A model generated the notes under the pieces. It saw only the letters and a list, made by a program, of their open reading frames with translations. It did not search any database and was not told the origin of the DNA. From positions 20,281,501-20,345,500 of the forward strand of contig CM076144.1 of NCBI GenBank assembly GCA_038025085.1: a stretch of 64,000 nucleotides of DNA, in the 5' to 3' direction. The position numbers were made by a program, and so were the translations under genes. The first letter of the stretch is position 1. Each line of letters opens with the position of its first letter. This stretch comes from Tetragonia tetragonoides. Its lineage: Eukaryota; Streptophyta; Magnoliopsida; Caryophyllales; Aizoaceae. Below are positions 54,322-64,000 of this stretch, in pieces.

Positions 54322-55571
54322 TGTAGATGCCAAAAATCGTGTTCAGATTTCTCAGCGAAGCCCAATGATGAAAGGAGTAATTTATAAACTTGAATGTTGT
54401 TTTTGCTTTGATAGGTAAAATAAGGTCTCAGGTTTTTCCTCGATCACTCCTTCATTCGGTCACATTCAAAAGCCCAGTTCAAGAGATTTCCAACGACACC
54501 TCTCGTGTTTTTTTCCGATTCTCGGTTGCCAAGTTGATAACCGAGGGCAAAACTGTCTTTTACCACTGAAGGGTAAAACGGTCTTTTCACATTTTTGGAA
54601 TATTAAAATTCCTCCATAAATTGAAATAGACTTGATGTCGTCACTATGACGACATCTAGCTGACAAGCTGGCAGCCGCCAGCGGCACTCGCTGGTCTTCC
54701 AGGTCCGTCTTTTTTTTAAAAAGCCCAATCTCCAATTTTCGGCAATTCTTCACCCGTCCAACCCTATTTCTTTCCCTATAAATATGACCCTCGACCCTCT
54801 GTTTAAAACACAGAGTCTACAGTTGACAACCTCTATTATCGGTTGAGTACTCCCGAGCTTCCTCTTCTTTCTTCCAAATTTATTCGTTGCTTGAGATCTT
54901 GTCTTTACTAATCATTTGCTAAATAGACTACAGTTCAGGCACTAACTCCCAAGGGCTCAAATTAAATTAATTGCTTAATTGTTTATTTTCTAGTAGTCAA
55001 AATGTAGATATCATGCAAATCATGTCTTTTATTGCTCACTAAATATCGTCTTTTAATTTCAAGCATGTCTAGTCGTTGTAATGCTCAACTTGCCAATCGA
55101 ATGCATGTCTAAATAAGGGTCAATAATAAATGTTGTGATGCTTGTGATGAACCAGTTAATAGTCTAAGTCTAGGTTGTCAATCCGGTTGTGTCGGAATCA
55201 TGACCTCAAATTATTAAGTAAACTTGAGTTAGTAGAGGCCGTCAAAAAAGGGCGAGTTGGGTTCCTAACACCTTCCCACCTCGTACCTTCGCCCCCAAAC
55301 CTTTTATTGGTACTCATATGTTCTATATGAGCGGGAGTCTTTCTAAAAACATGATCAGTTCACTTATCGCGCTATTGGTTTGTCTCTAAGGTTTGTCCAT
55401 TCATTAAAACGTCGATAGAAGATTTATGACCTCTTTCATGGTTTTTATTCAATTCAAGTCTTTAAAAAAGCTTTTCTAACTCGATGGTCCCCTGAACATA
55501 TCTAAACCCCCAGCTTACAAATTTTCTATAGTGACGCACTCCGTGGGCGATAGAAATCCCGGCTCCTTACA
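54322..55571 (+). mobile_element. TatA-4 5' LTR
   Basis: 1250 bp, TGTAGATGCC...GCTCCTTACA. It has GCCGCCAGCGGC (about 54672), TATAAATA (54777-54784) and the GGGCGAGTTGGG block. The GC-rich cluster is shorter than in TatA-1. CAGCT (54317-54321) is the likely target duplication, inside Tekay-2 pol. Confidence 0.9.
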
Positions 55572-55572
55572 G

Positions 55573-55590
55573 TGGCGACTTCACTGGGGA
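55573..55590 (+). other. Primer binding site of TatA-4
   Basis: TGGCGACTTCACTGGGGA one base after the LTR. Confidence 0.82.
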
Positions 55591-56736
55591 TTGATTTAAG
55601 AGGGTGAGACTCGAAAGTCAAGTTTGCTTAATTGCTCAATAACACGTTCCATATTGCATCAGTTGCATCATTTGTATGTGCCTTGGCACAACCTTCTGAC
55701 CCTTATCGACCCTCGAGGAAGTTTGGGCCGTAACTTGTAGACAACCCGTAAATCTAAAGGAATATACAGTTGTCCTATCGTGCAAATCGGCATTTCCTAA
55801 CCCTATACTCATCGACTCTTGTTGATTTAAAAGAATTACAATTGATGTATCGACCATCCGCCGGACGGAAATTGTAATTTGTCTTGGTGACCTCACAGGA
55901 GCCAAAAAAGCCTCCAAACCCACATTCCTGCATTCGCTTGCTTGTTGTTCATTCGTCATTGTAATGCCCGTCTAATCACATGTTTGCTTGTAAACTGCAT
56001 CGTTGTAATGCTTGCCTGAATACAGGAATACCGTGACTATGTGCCAACATGTACTTACGTGCTAGGAGTCGTTTTCTTTTATTTTTACGTAGTTATTAAT
56101 GCCCAAAAATGGTGCGAGAATTCTATTTAATGAACACTCGTTTCCTCAATGATATATTTCGTCAAAGTCATGAACAATTTTCTAGGACCTTTTAGCAAAA
56201 AGAAAAAGAGTCAGTCCTTCCAATTTTCCCTCTCCCATTTTCTATTTTTCTTTATTTCTTTTTTTTATGTAATTCAGATTCGGCCAAAAAAAAAAGAAAA
56301 GAAAAGCAAAAATAAATAAATTGGCTTAACAAAAAAAACCGCCGAAAAAAAATCGGAAAAATAAAAAAAGGGGCCAAAATTCTTCCTTTTTTCATTTATT
56401 TATCCCATTTTCCATTTTCTTTGAGTCTAGAAAAATAAAAATAAAAATAGGGTAGTCTGTCTTATTCTATTTCTCTTGTTTTCGTTCATCGACTTTATTT
56501 TCCTTTGATATTAGGGGAAATATTTGGGCGTTTAGGCTTAAGATCCTTTTTTTAGGACAATGTGTTTTTCTATATGTGGGTCATCATTTTTCTTAGGTGA
56601 GAGTCTCATGGTCTTTCTTGTTACTATGTGCTCCATGCTTCCTATTCAGGATAAGGGGTCCAAGGAAGAAAGAGACTTGAAAGAGGTTCAACTTGACTTT
56701 CGACAAGACATCAATCCAATTCACTTCAACTTCACC
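55591..56736 (+). other. TatA-4 leader
   Basis: Collinear with the TatA-1 leader. No conserved reading frame. Confidence 0.6.
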
Positions 56737-58028
56737 ATGATCAGAACAGCTCAAGAATACCTCGTCGAGATGACAGACCGAGTTGACAGGTTGGAAGCTG
56801 ACATTACGAACATCAAGTCAAGGCAATTATGAGATACACCAATGTTTGTCCCCTCATCTGAAAATCGGAAATCCGTATCTCACGGAAAGCCTAATCCAGT
56901 TCTCCAAGAGCCAGAAAAGAAACGCAAGAGTGGTGAATCCTCCTCTAATGTTTCGCCAAAAGAGGGTCTCATGCCTCGAAACAAGCCAAGAAGGGAATTC
57001 GCCCCATTAAGAATAACTCTCAGTACAGCTTTTGAGAGGCTAGTAGACAAAGAGATGCTGCAACCTGTAGGCCCCACTCCAGAGCCTGAAATTAAGAGTC
57101 GTAGTTGGAATGCCAAACAATACTGCAAATATTACCAAGGCAAAGGGCATGACACAAACAACAGCTGGGCTCTTAGACATGCCATCCAAGACAAAATAGA
57201 CAATGACACTCTACCATTGCCTAAAAATGAAGAGACTGAAAGTACTGATGACTTCTTGGGTGCCGTCAACCATACCACTACTGAAGATCCTAAATATTAC
57301 TCTCACCTCATGTACGAGAAGGAAGTTGCCTTAATCTCACAAACATCTTACGAAGGAGAGTCAGATCTGGAAAAAGGCGAGACATAAGACAACAAAGACG
57401 AGATACAAAAAAGTGTGGACTACATTATCAAAAGGATACAGGAAATAATGCAAAGGGTGGTATCATAGAGGAACGCACCTCCAAGCGCAGGAACGCAGTC
57501 ATATTGGCTAGAGAAGAAACTTGGTGGCGCCAAGATCTCCTTTACCACAAAATGTCTAAGTATGGATACGTTTGCCCAAGAACTCCCACGTCAAGGCTTC
57601 TCCCGAGGGACGGAAATCCATTCCTAAGCTGCACTTACTGCGCAGCCGAAGGGCGTCACATCAATCAGTGCAGACGTTTTAAGAGACTAGTCTTGCGCTT
57701 CATCGACCAAGGGACAATATGGCCGCCATATACTTGGACAGTCAGTTGGTATCGTCATAGCCAAGAACGATAAACCCCTCTCTTTGCACCAAGGGAAGTT
57801 GTCATGAACGCTTTGGTATGGAGAGGTGACATTCAACCTTTCATCCCTCCAGAAGATATCAAGGCTACACAGGAGGAGAATCGTCCTTATTGCAAATATC
57901 ACAGAATCTTCAGACATTATACGGATGACTGTCTCCGCCTAGAAGACGATATCCAAGAGGTCATTGACAGGGGAGAAGCTCCTCCACCACTAAGGGATGG
58001 TGACGTTGAAGATGGAGCATGGAGCTAG
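56737..58028 (+). pseudogene. TatA-4 gag-like ORF with three zinc knuckles
   Basis: Same structure as the TatA-1 copy: coiled-coil start (MTDRVDRLEADITNIKS), missing gag core, KPRREFAPLRITLSTAFERL. Knuckle 1 is CKYYQGKGHDTNNS (His and last Cys lost). Knuckle 2 is CTYCAAEGRHINQC (intact) and knuckle 3 is CKYHRIFRHYTDDC (intact, 57804-58028 open). Stops lie at 56830, 57385 and 57771, and there is one frameshift near 57455. The end GAWS and TAG at 58028 match TatA-1. Knuckles 2 and 3 lie in one frame apart from the 57771 stop, which shows the original protein was continuous. Confidence 0.78.
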
Positions 58029-58402
58029 TTGGCTACAAAGAAGAGCTAGAGGAGTCGAGTCTGAGTCCCCAAGTTTTGTTGAGTTAGGATCTTAGTTAAA
58101 TATTTAGGTTGAGTCATGAACAAGGCGTGTTCCACTTTTATTGCTTTCTAAGTCTAGTTTCTTTTTTTGACGGGAATTAGAGACCCTCTTCTCTAAAGTC
58201 AATGTGTGCTTATTTCTTGCAAATCAATAAAAATCCCTCTTGCTCATTTCTTCCTTTGTTTAGCTATTGATAAACCCGATGAACTCAAAGTTGCACAAAT
58301 CATTAACTAATAATTTTAAGCAATGTAAGAAAACTTCGCAAAGAGAGAATGCAAATTATTCCTTTTGGAAAACAGGAATTGAGCAGTTGAACTCCCTCAA
58401 CG
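58029..58402 (+). other. Spacer between gag-like ORF and integrase in TatA-4
   Basis: Collinear with 5790-6160, including AATCAATAAAAA near 58224 and the segment GATAAACCCGATGAACTCAA. No gene. Confidence 0.6.
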
Positions 58403-59732
58403 ATGCCACTCCACATACAAAGAAGAAGTGAGCCCGCCTTCTGCAATAACCTCAACACATGTCTAATCGTGGCTCCTATAGAAGAAGATCCCTGGTACCA
58501 AGATGTCTTCAACTACACCACCAAGGACACATACCCTCCGAACGCACCAATAAGAGCTCAACGGGCCATCCGTCTATTAGCGGCACAATACATAGAATAC
58601 AAGGGGGTTCTATACAAAAAGTCCCACAATGGAGTAAACCTCAGATGTCTAAACGCCGAAGAAGCTGCAGAGATCATGGATGAGGTACACAATGGGGAGT
58701 GCGGACCACACATGAATGGTCGAATGCTCTCCAGAAAGATCCTACGACTTGGATACTATTGGACCACCATGGAAGGAGACTGTTACGACTATGTCAAGAA
58801 ATGCAAGAAATGTCATATATGCCAACTTACAGCATATGCCACCCTCAATGCTCCATAACTTCACATCCCCTTGGCCATTTTCTGCATGGGGAATAGATAT
58901 CATTGGTAAAATAACCCCCAAGGATTCTGGAAGACATGAATACATCCTAGTAGCCATAGACTATTTCACCAAATGGGTTGAAGCACAGTCCTATGCCATC
59001 CTCACATACAAACAGGTGTCCAAGTTCATAAGGAACAACATCATCTGTCAATTCGGCATTCCGCTTGAAATTATTAACGACCATAGATCCCACTTCAAAG
59101 CTGAAACAGCCACCCTACTAAAAAACTACAAAATCCAGCACCACAAATCATCCCCTTACCGACCCCAAACCAATGGCGTAGTAGAAGCCGCCAACAAAAA
59201 CCTCAAAACTATCATTGAAAAAATGATAGAAAGCTACAAAGATTGGCTTGTGAAACTCCCATTTGTCCTTTCAGGAAATAGAACATCCATAAGATCACCC
59301 AAGGGAGCTACACCTTATTCTCTAGTCTACGGGATGGAAGCTGTACTACCCATAGAAGTCCAACTACCCTCCATGCGCATAGCCCTAGAAGGGGAACTTT
59401 CAGAAACATAATGGATGCAAGCCCGTTATGATGAACTCATTTTCATGGATGAAAGGCGCCTACGGGCTCTAGACACTCACACATGTACCAACAACGCATG
59501 GCAAGAGCGTTCAACAAAAAGGTTTAACTTCGAAGTCTGAAAGAAGGAGAATTAGTTTGGAAAGAATTACGTGCACCTTACTAACCCCAGAGGCAAGTTT
59601 TGACCGAATTAGTGCGATCCGTTCATCATCAAAGACATCTTATCAGGAGGCGCAGTCCCGCTTATGGACATTTATGGCATCGAGTTCAGTCAGCTCACCA
59701 ACATGGACCAACTGAAGAAGTGCTACGTCTAA
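58403..59732 (+). pseudogene. TatA-4 integrase
   Basis: 58403-58858 carries the N-terminal part and HHCC (VHNGECGPHMNGRMLSR, VKKCKKCHIC). A frame change near 58815 leads to the core (58716 frame): WGIDIIGKITPKDSG, IINDHRSHF and NGVVEAANKN. All three triad residues are present, although the second motif (normally DNGSHF) has changed neighbours. After 59411 the C-terminal part is frameshifted but recognisable, ending at TAA 59732 after a GIEFSQLTNMDQL segment that TatA-1 has partly lost. It is the best-preserved TatA integrase here. Confidence 0.85.
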
Positions 59733-60020
59733 AAAAAAAATCCTAAAATTAAAAAAAAGAGGCGTACACAAATTGAACGAACTACGCTAGCCTGATTCCA
59801 CACTGGATACGTAGGTAACCCTTTTAAGGGGCCCGACCAAAATCAACCCAAAATTGCATTCAACTCATTAAAAAAAAAGGGGCAATCTTTATTCAAACTG
59901 AACGAATAAGCTTACATTGCATAAATTAAAATTCCTAAGGTTACAAAAAAAAAAAGAGGTCAACTACGAAGGCTTAAACTAAACAAATTCTTATTTTTTT
60001 TTTTAAACTAGACTTGCTTT
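59733..60020. other. Spacer after TatA-4 integrase
   Basis: Collinear with 7485-7748; poly-A rich; no gene. Confidence 0.5.
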
Positions 60021-60430
60021 CTAAAGAAAACTACTTTAATCCTTCTTCCCTTTAGAAGGGCTTCATTGAAGAATTCTTCTTTGAAGGACCTTGGCTGGAG
60101 GACGACCTATGATCGCTTCCTTGAGCTGGGGGTTTACCTATTGTCATTACATGATAGCCTTCCTCATAAGGCCCTTCCTTCCTTTTCTTGCTTTATGTTC
60201 CTAAGTAATACCTAAGTACTAGTGGGTTCCACTCTTCATGACGAAGGGCTCGCCTCACTTCTCCTGCCGACGACAACGCCTAAATATTGCATCTTGTTCA
60301 GAAGAAAGGGCAAACTTTTTACAGATTTGAGCTAAGTCCGCATCGACACCAAGAACCATGCTTTTGGCTTCCGCAAATGACAAGCCAAAGGATTTTCTGT
60401 ACTGATTATTAAAACCATCCCTCAAATATA
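60021..60430 (-). pseudogene. aORF1 remnant of TatA-4
   Basis: The C-terminal basic tail region (60021-60262, matching 7749-7980) is joined directly to the middle of the gene (60263-60430, matching 8670-8840). The intervening half and the N-terminal part are deleted, so about 400 bp remain of a gene of about 1.35 kb. Confidence 0.7.
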
Positions 60431-60942
60431 GGCAAACAATCGAGTTAGAAAGGAGTCAGAAATCCGTGAAAAAGGCCCAAACCCATAGTCGTCAGCGGCT
60501 CTGGCCAACGTCACTAGCGGCCCTCACCATTAGCCCAGCGCCGCTAGCGGCCCTAACCTGGGCCCAATCAGCTTTTCCCTTTTTCTCTCGTCCACCCATT
60601 TGGTCCGTTCCAGCCGATTTAAGGCCGATTTTCTAATACACAACATGGTTACAAGGCCCGAGACTCTCTTAGTTTTATATCTTTTTCTATTTTATTATTT
60701 TTATTATTATTTTCTTTTTTTAGGGGGTATAATATGTGTAATTTTTGCTTTTTCTTGTAATTTTTACCCTTTTCTTTATTTTATTCCCTAAATTGTGTTC
60801 TACTCTTTATGGCGTAACACATTGAATACTTAGCGATTAGACGGGCATAATCGAGTCATAATAGCATACGCATCACTTAAAATGCATAAAAACAGGAGTT
60901 CGAGTTCTGAAGAGCAAGATTTACAAATCGAGTCTACACTAT
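60431..60942 (-). promoter_or_regulatory. Remnant of aORF1 promoter in TatA-4
   Basis: The GC-rich cluster survives at 60484-60560 (CGTCAGCGGC, GCGCCGCTAGCGGCC), although the gene it served and most of the TATA box are deleted (only TATAGGC remains at 60430). Confidence 0.55.
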
Positions 60943-61667
60943 TCAGTTAGGTTCATCATCACCATTGCTATCAGCCTCATCCTCAACGGAAGGCCCATGA
61001 CCATAATTTCCGGCTGAATAGTAGAAAGAGCCCTGAGTACTGAACGAGTTGTAAATCGGCCTGCTGTTATTGGGCCTCATATCCCGTCCATCATGCACAG
61101 GCACACGCATAGGGGTACCTGCCAAAAATCCCAGCCCGAAGAGGCTCTCCGTGGCTTGACTAACAAAGTCCATGGCCACATTCTGATATGAAGGCCCAAC
61201 CTGGGGCACATCCCACCCAGGAGCATTCGCCCAACCTCCAGCAATAAAAGTCACAATGGACCTACTACTCAAAGAAGGTTGAAAACCAGCTGGAGAAAAT
61301 ATCTCAGGCACAGGAATGTATGGCCTAGAAGGTCTAGGCGCCTCATCAACAAGAGGCCTGGTCGCAACCACAGTAGGAGAGTGAGCAACAGACGGTCTGC
61401 TCGCCGATGAGGCTCTTAGAGCTGATGAATGTCAGGGTCCCATAGAAGACGAAGACTGCGACATCTGGAAACAATCAAGACCAAAATGTTACACTAAGCA
61501 CTCCACTTAGCTAAAACGACAAGACAAAAGTGCACTTACACTAGCAGTTCCAGATTGGGAACTCTTCCCTCTACCCATCATCCGGCTATATCCTTTCTTC
61601 AGCAAATGGATGAGCTTGAAGACTTGAGAAGTCTGCTCCCGGTTCAGCTACAAGAGAAAGACAAAAG
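60943..61667 (-). pseudogene. aORF2 3' exons of TatA-4
   Basis: The last exon (open from 61371 to its stop at 60943) encodes PSRPYIPVPEIFSPAGFQPS, PGWDVPQVGPSYQNVAMDF, SFSTQGSFYYSAGNYGHGP and an acidic end. It is nearly collinear with TatA-1 9685-10215. The preceding exon (about 61540-61650) gives NREQTSQVFKLIHLLKKGYS. The rest is cut off at 61668 by an LTR insertion. Confidence 0.75.
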
Positions 61668-62631
61668 TGTAAGAACCCTCGCCTTTTCGGCGCTTTGAAA
61701 TTGTTAGGAATATTTTAGTTGGAATTAATGGTTCTTAAATAATACGTCATATGCAACATGATTAATTGTGATGGGGAAAATAATTCGCAAGCAATGAAGT
61801 CGTGACCAAATTTTAGGAAAAAATTGGAAACCATAAAAAATGCACCAAATTCCTAGTGGGAATTGACTCATACCCAAAGGGGCTAAATATTGAGTTCGGG
61901 GGTGTAGCTACGAAATAAACAAAACGAATCTCATCTAAATCGCCCAAATTAACGGCCTCTACTAAGCCTATCCATGTCAAATATTTATCTAAACTATATG
62001 GTTCCACATAAATCCGATCGTCCAATATCCTAAATTTCACTAGGCGGGTTAAAGACAACCAAATTATCCACCGTTATCGCTTTGCACAATTTATATCCAA
62101 TTTACATGCATATTAATTGTCAAGCACAAGCAAAAGATAAGAGCAATAATGAAACGCTCCGACCTATCACACTTTGCTAAATGCGCCAAGCATTGCATAT
62201 GCAGATCAATAAATTTGTTGGTAACTTCAAAGGAAACACAATGTAAATATATTAACTTTATACTAAAATAAACCGAAAGAGGTTGTAACATGCATGAATA
62301 AACATAAAAATATGTAAACTTGCATAAACTAATAAAAAGATGCAAACATTAAATTAAACTAACATGCATAATTATTAACAAGGATCAAAACATGCATAAT
62401 TTTTCAACCATAATCAAAAGCTAAATAAAACATGATTATAATTAATGAAAAGAGAATTTAAATAAGAGATTTAGGCCCTCATGATGGTTAACCCGGAAGT
62501 TCTATTCGAACGGGACTAGTAGAATTGGAATTGCGCTACAATCTTGGGTGGTAGGTTGGGTGCAATGGCTTGCTTGAGTCTTCAAAATCTGAATTCTCTA
62601 TGATTTGGGGTTTTTGTGCTCTCAAATTGAT
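61668..62631 (-). mobile_element. TatB-type LTR fragment inside TatA-4
   Basis: The minus-strand end GGCGAGGGTTCTTACA lies at 61668, matching the TatB-1 5' LTR terminus. Similarity runs to CTCTCAAATTG near 62628 (TatB-1 31640), where it stops abruptly; the TATA box, GC-rich cluster and 5' end are missing. AAAAG (61663-61667) may be the target duplication. It carries a third version of the LTR ORF (62058-61813). Confidence 0.82.
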
Positions 62632-63684
62632 ATGCTCACAATACATAGAATACAAAGGGGTTATATACAAAAAAATACCACAATGGAGTCAACCTCAGAT
62701 GTGTAAACGCCGAAGAAGCTGCAGAGCTCATGGATGAGGTACACAATGGGGTGTGCGGACCACATATTAATGGTCGAATGCTCTCTAGAAAGGTCCTAAT
62801 ACTGGGATACTACTGGACCACAATGGAAATAGACTGTTACGACTATGTCTAGAAATGTAAGAAATGCCAAATATATGCCAACCTACAGCACATGCCACCC
62901 TCTATGCTACATAACTTCACATCCGCTTGGCCATTTTCTGCATGGGGAATAGATATCATTGGTAAGATCACCCCAAGGGCTCTAGAGGACATGAATACAT
63001 CCTAGTAGCCATAGACTATTTTACCAAATAGGTTGAAGCACAGTCCTATGCCATCCTCACATCCAAGCAAGTGTCCAAATTCATAAGGAACAACATCATC
63101 TGCCGATACGGTGTTCCGCATGAAATTATTAGTGACCACGGATCCCACTTCAAAGCCGAAACATTACCCTACTAAAAAGCTACAAAATCCAGCACCACAA
63201 ATCATCTTCTTACCGACCCCAAACCAATGGCGCAGTAGAAGCCGCCAACAAAAACCTCAAAACTATCATCGAAAAAATGATAGAAAACTACAAAGATTGG
63301 CCTATAAACTCCCATTTGCCCTTTGGGGGTATACAACATCCATAAGATCATGCACTGGAGCTACACCTTATTCCCTAGTCTAGGGGATGGAAGCTGTACT
63401 ACCCATAGAAGTCCAGCTACCCTCCATGCGCATAGCCTTAGAAGGTGAACTTTCAGAAACACAATGGATGCAAGCCCGTTATGATGAACTCATGTTCACG
63501 AATGAAAGACGCCTACGTGCTCTAGACCACTCATACATGTACCAACAACACATGGCAAGAGCATTCAACAAAAAGGTTCGACCGCGAAACCTAAAAGAAG
63601 GGGACTTAGTTTGGAAAGAGTTGCGTGCACCAGTTACTGACCCCACAGGCAAGTTCCGACCAAATTGGTCCGTTCCATTCATCA
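62632..63684 (+). pseudogene. TatA-type integrase fragment
   Basis: Starts abruptly inside integrase (RYIEYKG region). It includes CGPHINGRMLSRKVL, WGIDIIGKI, IISDHGSHF, NGAVEAANKN and RPRNLKEGDLVWKEL, and ends at NWSVPFI where LTR-C begins. It is collinear with TatA-1 and TatA-4 integrase, with several frameshifts (near 62975 and 63170) and a stop in the signature (TAG near 63030). It has no visible gag, leader or LTR of its own. Confidence 0.8.
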
Positions 63685-64000
63685 TGATTAAGATTGTCAG
63701 AAGTCGCCACCAAATTTAAGGAAATTTGGAACCCTTGGAATCACAATAGTCTAAAAAGACGTCAACTCAAATTCTCTGCAACCCAATCCCTATTGGGGAA
63801 ATTGACTTCATAAATGAGTTCGAGGGCGTGAGTACGAGTTAAGAAGGTGTTAGGCACCCAACTCGCCCGTTAACGCAACGGCCTTTACTAATCAATTCAA
63901 TGCAATTATTAATGCTACGGTTCCAAACAGGGTTTAATAAGTCCAAATTCATAGTTTTAACTAATGGGTTGAACAAACATTACTATTGTGACCACTTTTA
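63685..64000 (-). mobile_element. Second LTR-C, partial at window edge
   Basis: Begins TGATTAAGATTGTC exactly as at 47392 and stays collinear to the window end. CATCA (63680-63684) may be the target duplication. PBS-like TGGCGACTTC is at 63709-63700. Confidence 0.75.

Overview
The window is plant nuclear DNA made almost wholly of nested, decayed transposable elements. No host gene, tRNA, rRNA or CRISPR array could be supported. Plant origin follows from the element families: Tekay/Del-type chromoviral Ty3/gypsy, Tat-lineage Ty3/gypsy with a second archaeal-type RNase H, CACTA transposons, and plant mobile domain (PMD) reading frames. The species cannot be named from the sequence; a repeat-rich angiosperm, probably a eudicot, fits best.

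Layout (element names are mine). 1-2397: Tekay-1 (+), integrase tail plus partial LTR, inserted in the 5' LTR of TatA-1. 2398-15368: TatA-1 (+), with 5' LTR fragment, PBS, leader, zinc-knuckle gag-like ORF, integrase, two antisense genes (aORF1 7749-9097, aORF2 9685-12465), tandem repeats, PPT and 3' LTR. It sits in the 3' LTR of TatB-1. 15369-32220: TatB-1 (-), about 16.9 kb, the most complete element: LTR, PBS, gag, protease, RT, both RNases H, integrase, then aORF1 (21148-22702) and aORF2 (17635-20351) on the + strand, PPT and 3' LTR. 32221-33499: unassigned, with two tandem repeats. 33500-42019: TatA-2, only the antisense module, split by CACTA-1 (35869-41421). 42020-47391: TatA-3 (+), LTR, leader, gag and protease. 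47392-48509: LTR-C (-). 48510-54321: Tekay-2 (-), carrying CACTA-2 (51333-52459). 54322-61667: TatA-4 (+), LTR, gag-like ORF, integrase, remnants of both antisense genes. 61668-62631: TatB-type LTR fragment (-). 62632-63684: integrase fragment (+). 63685-64000: second LTR-C, running off the window.

How it works together. The Tat elements have two transcription programmes. LTR promoters (TATAAATA boxes below GC-rich AGCGGC clusters) would drive gag-pol. Between integrase and the 3' LTR lie two genes on the opposite strand: aORF2, a multi-exon PMD protein, and aORF1, a related domain resembling plant DUF7745. aORF1 has its own TATA box and the same kind of GC-rich cluster. aORF1 and integrase converge tail to tail. 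The module is present in both Tat families.

The points most worth following are the paired antisense genes, an intron in aORF1 that one family has and the other lacks, the promoter cluster shared between LTRs and antisense genes, and the TatA family itself, which lacks protease, RT and RNase H with the same deletion in two copies. All coding regions carry stops or frameshifts, so nothing here looks autonomous today. Elements were identified by reading translations and comparing copies by eye; no database search was possible.
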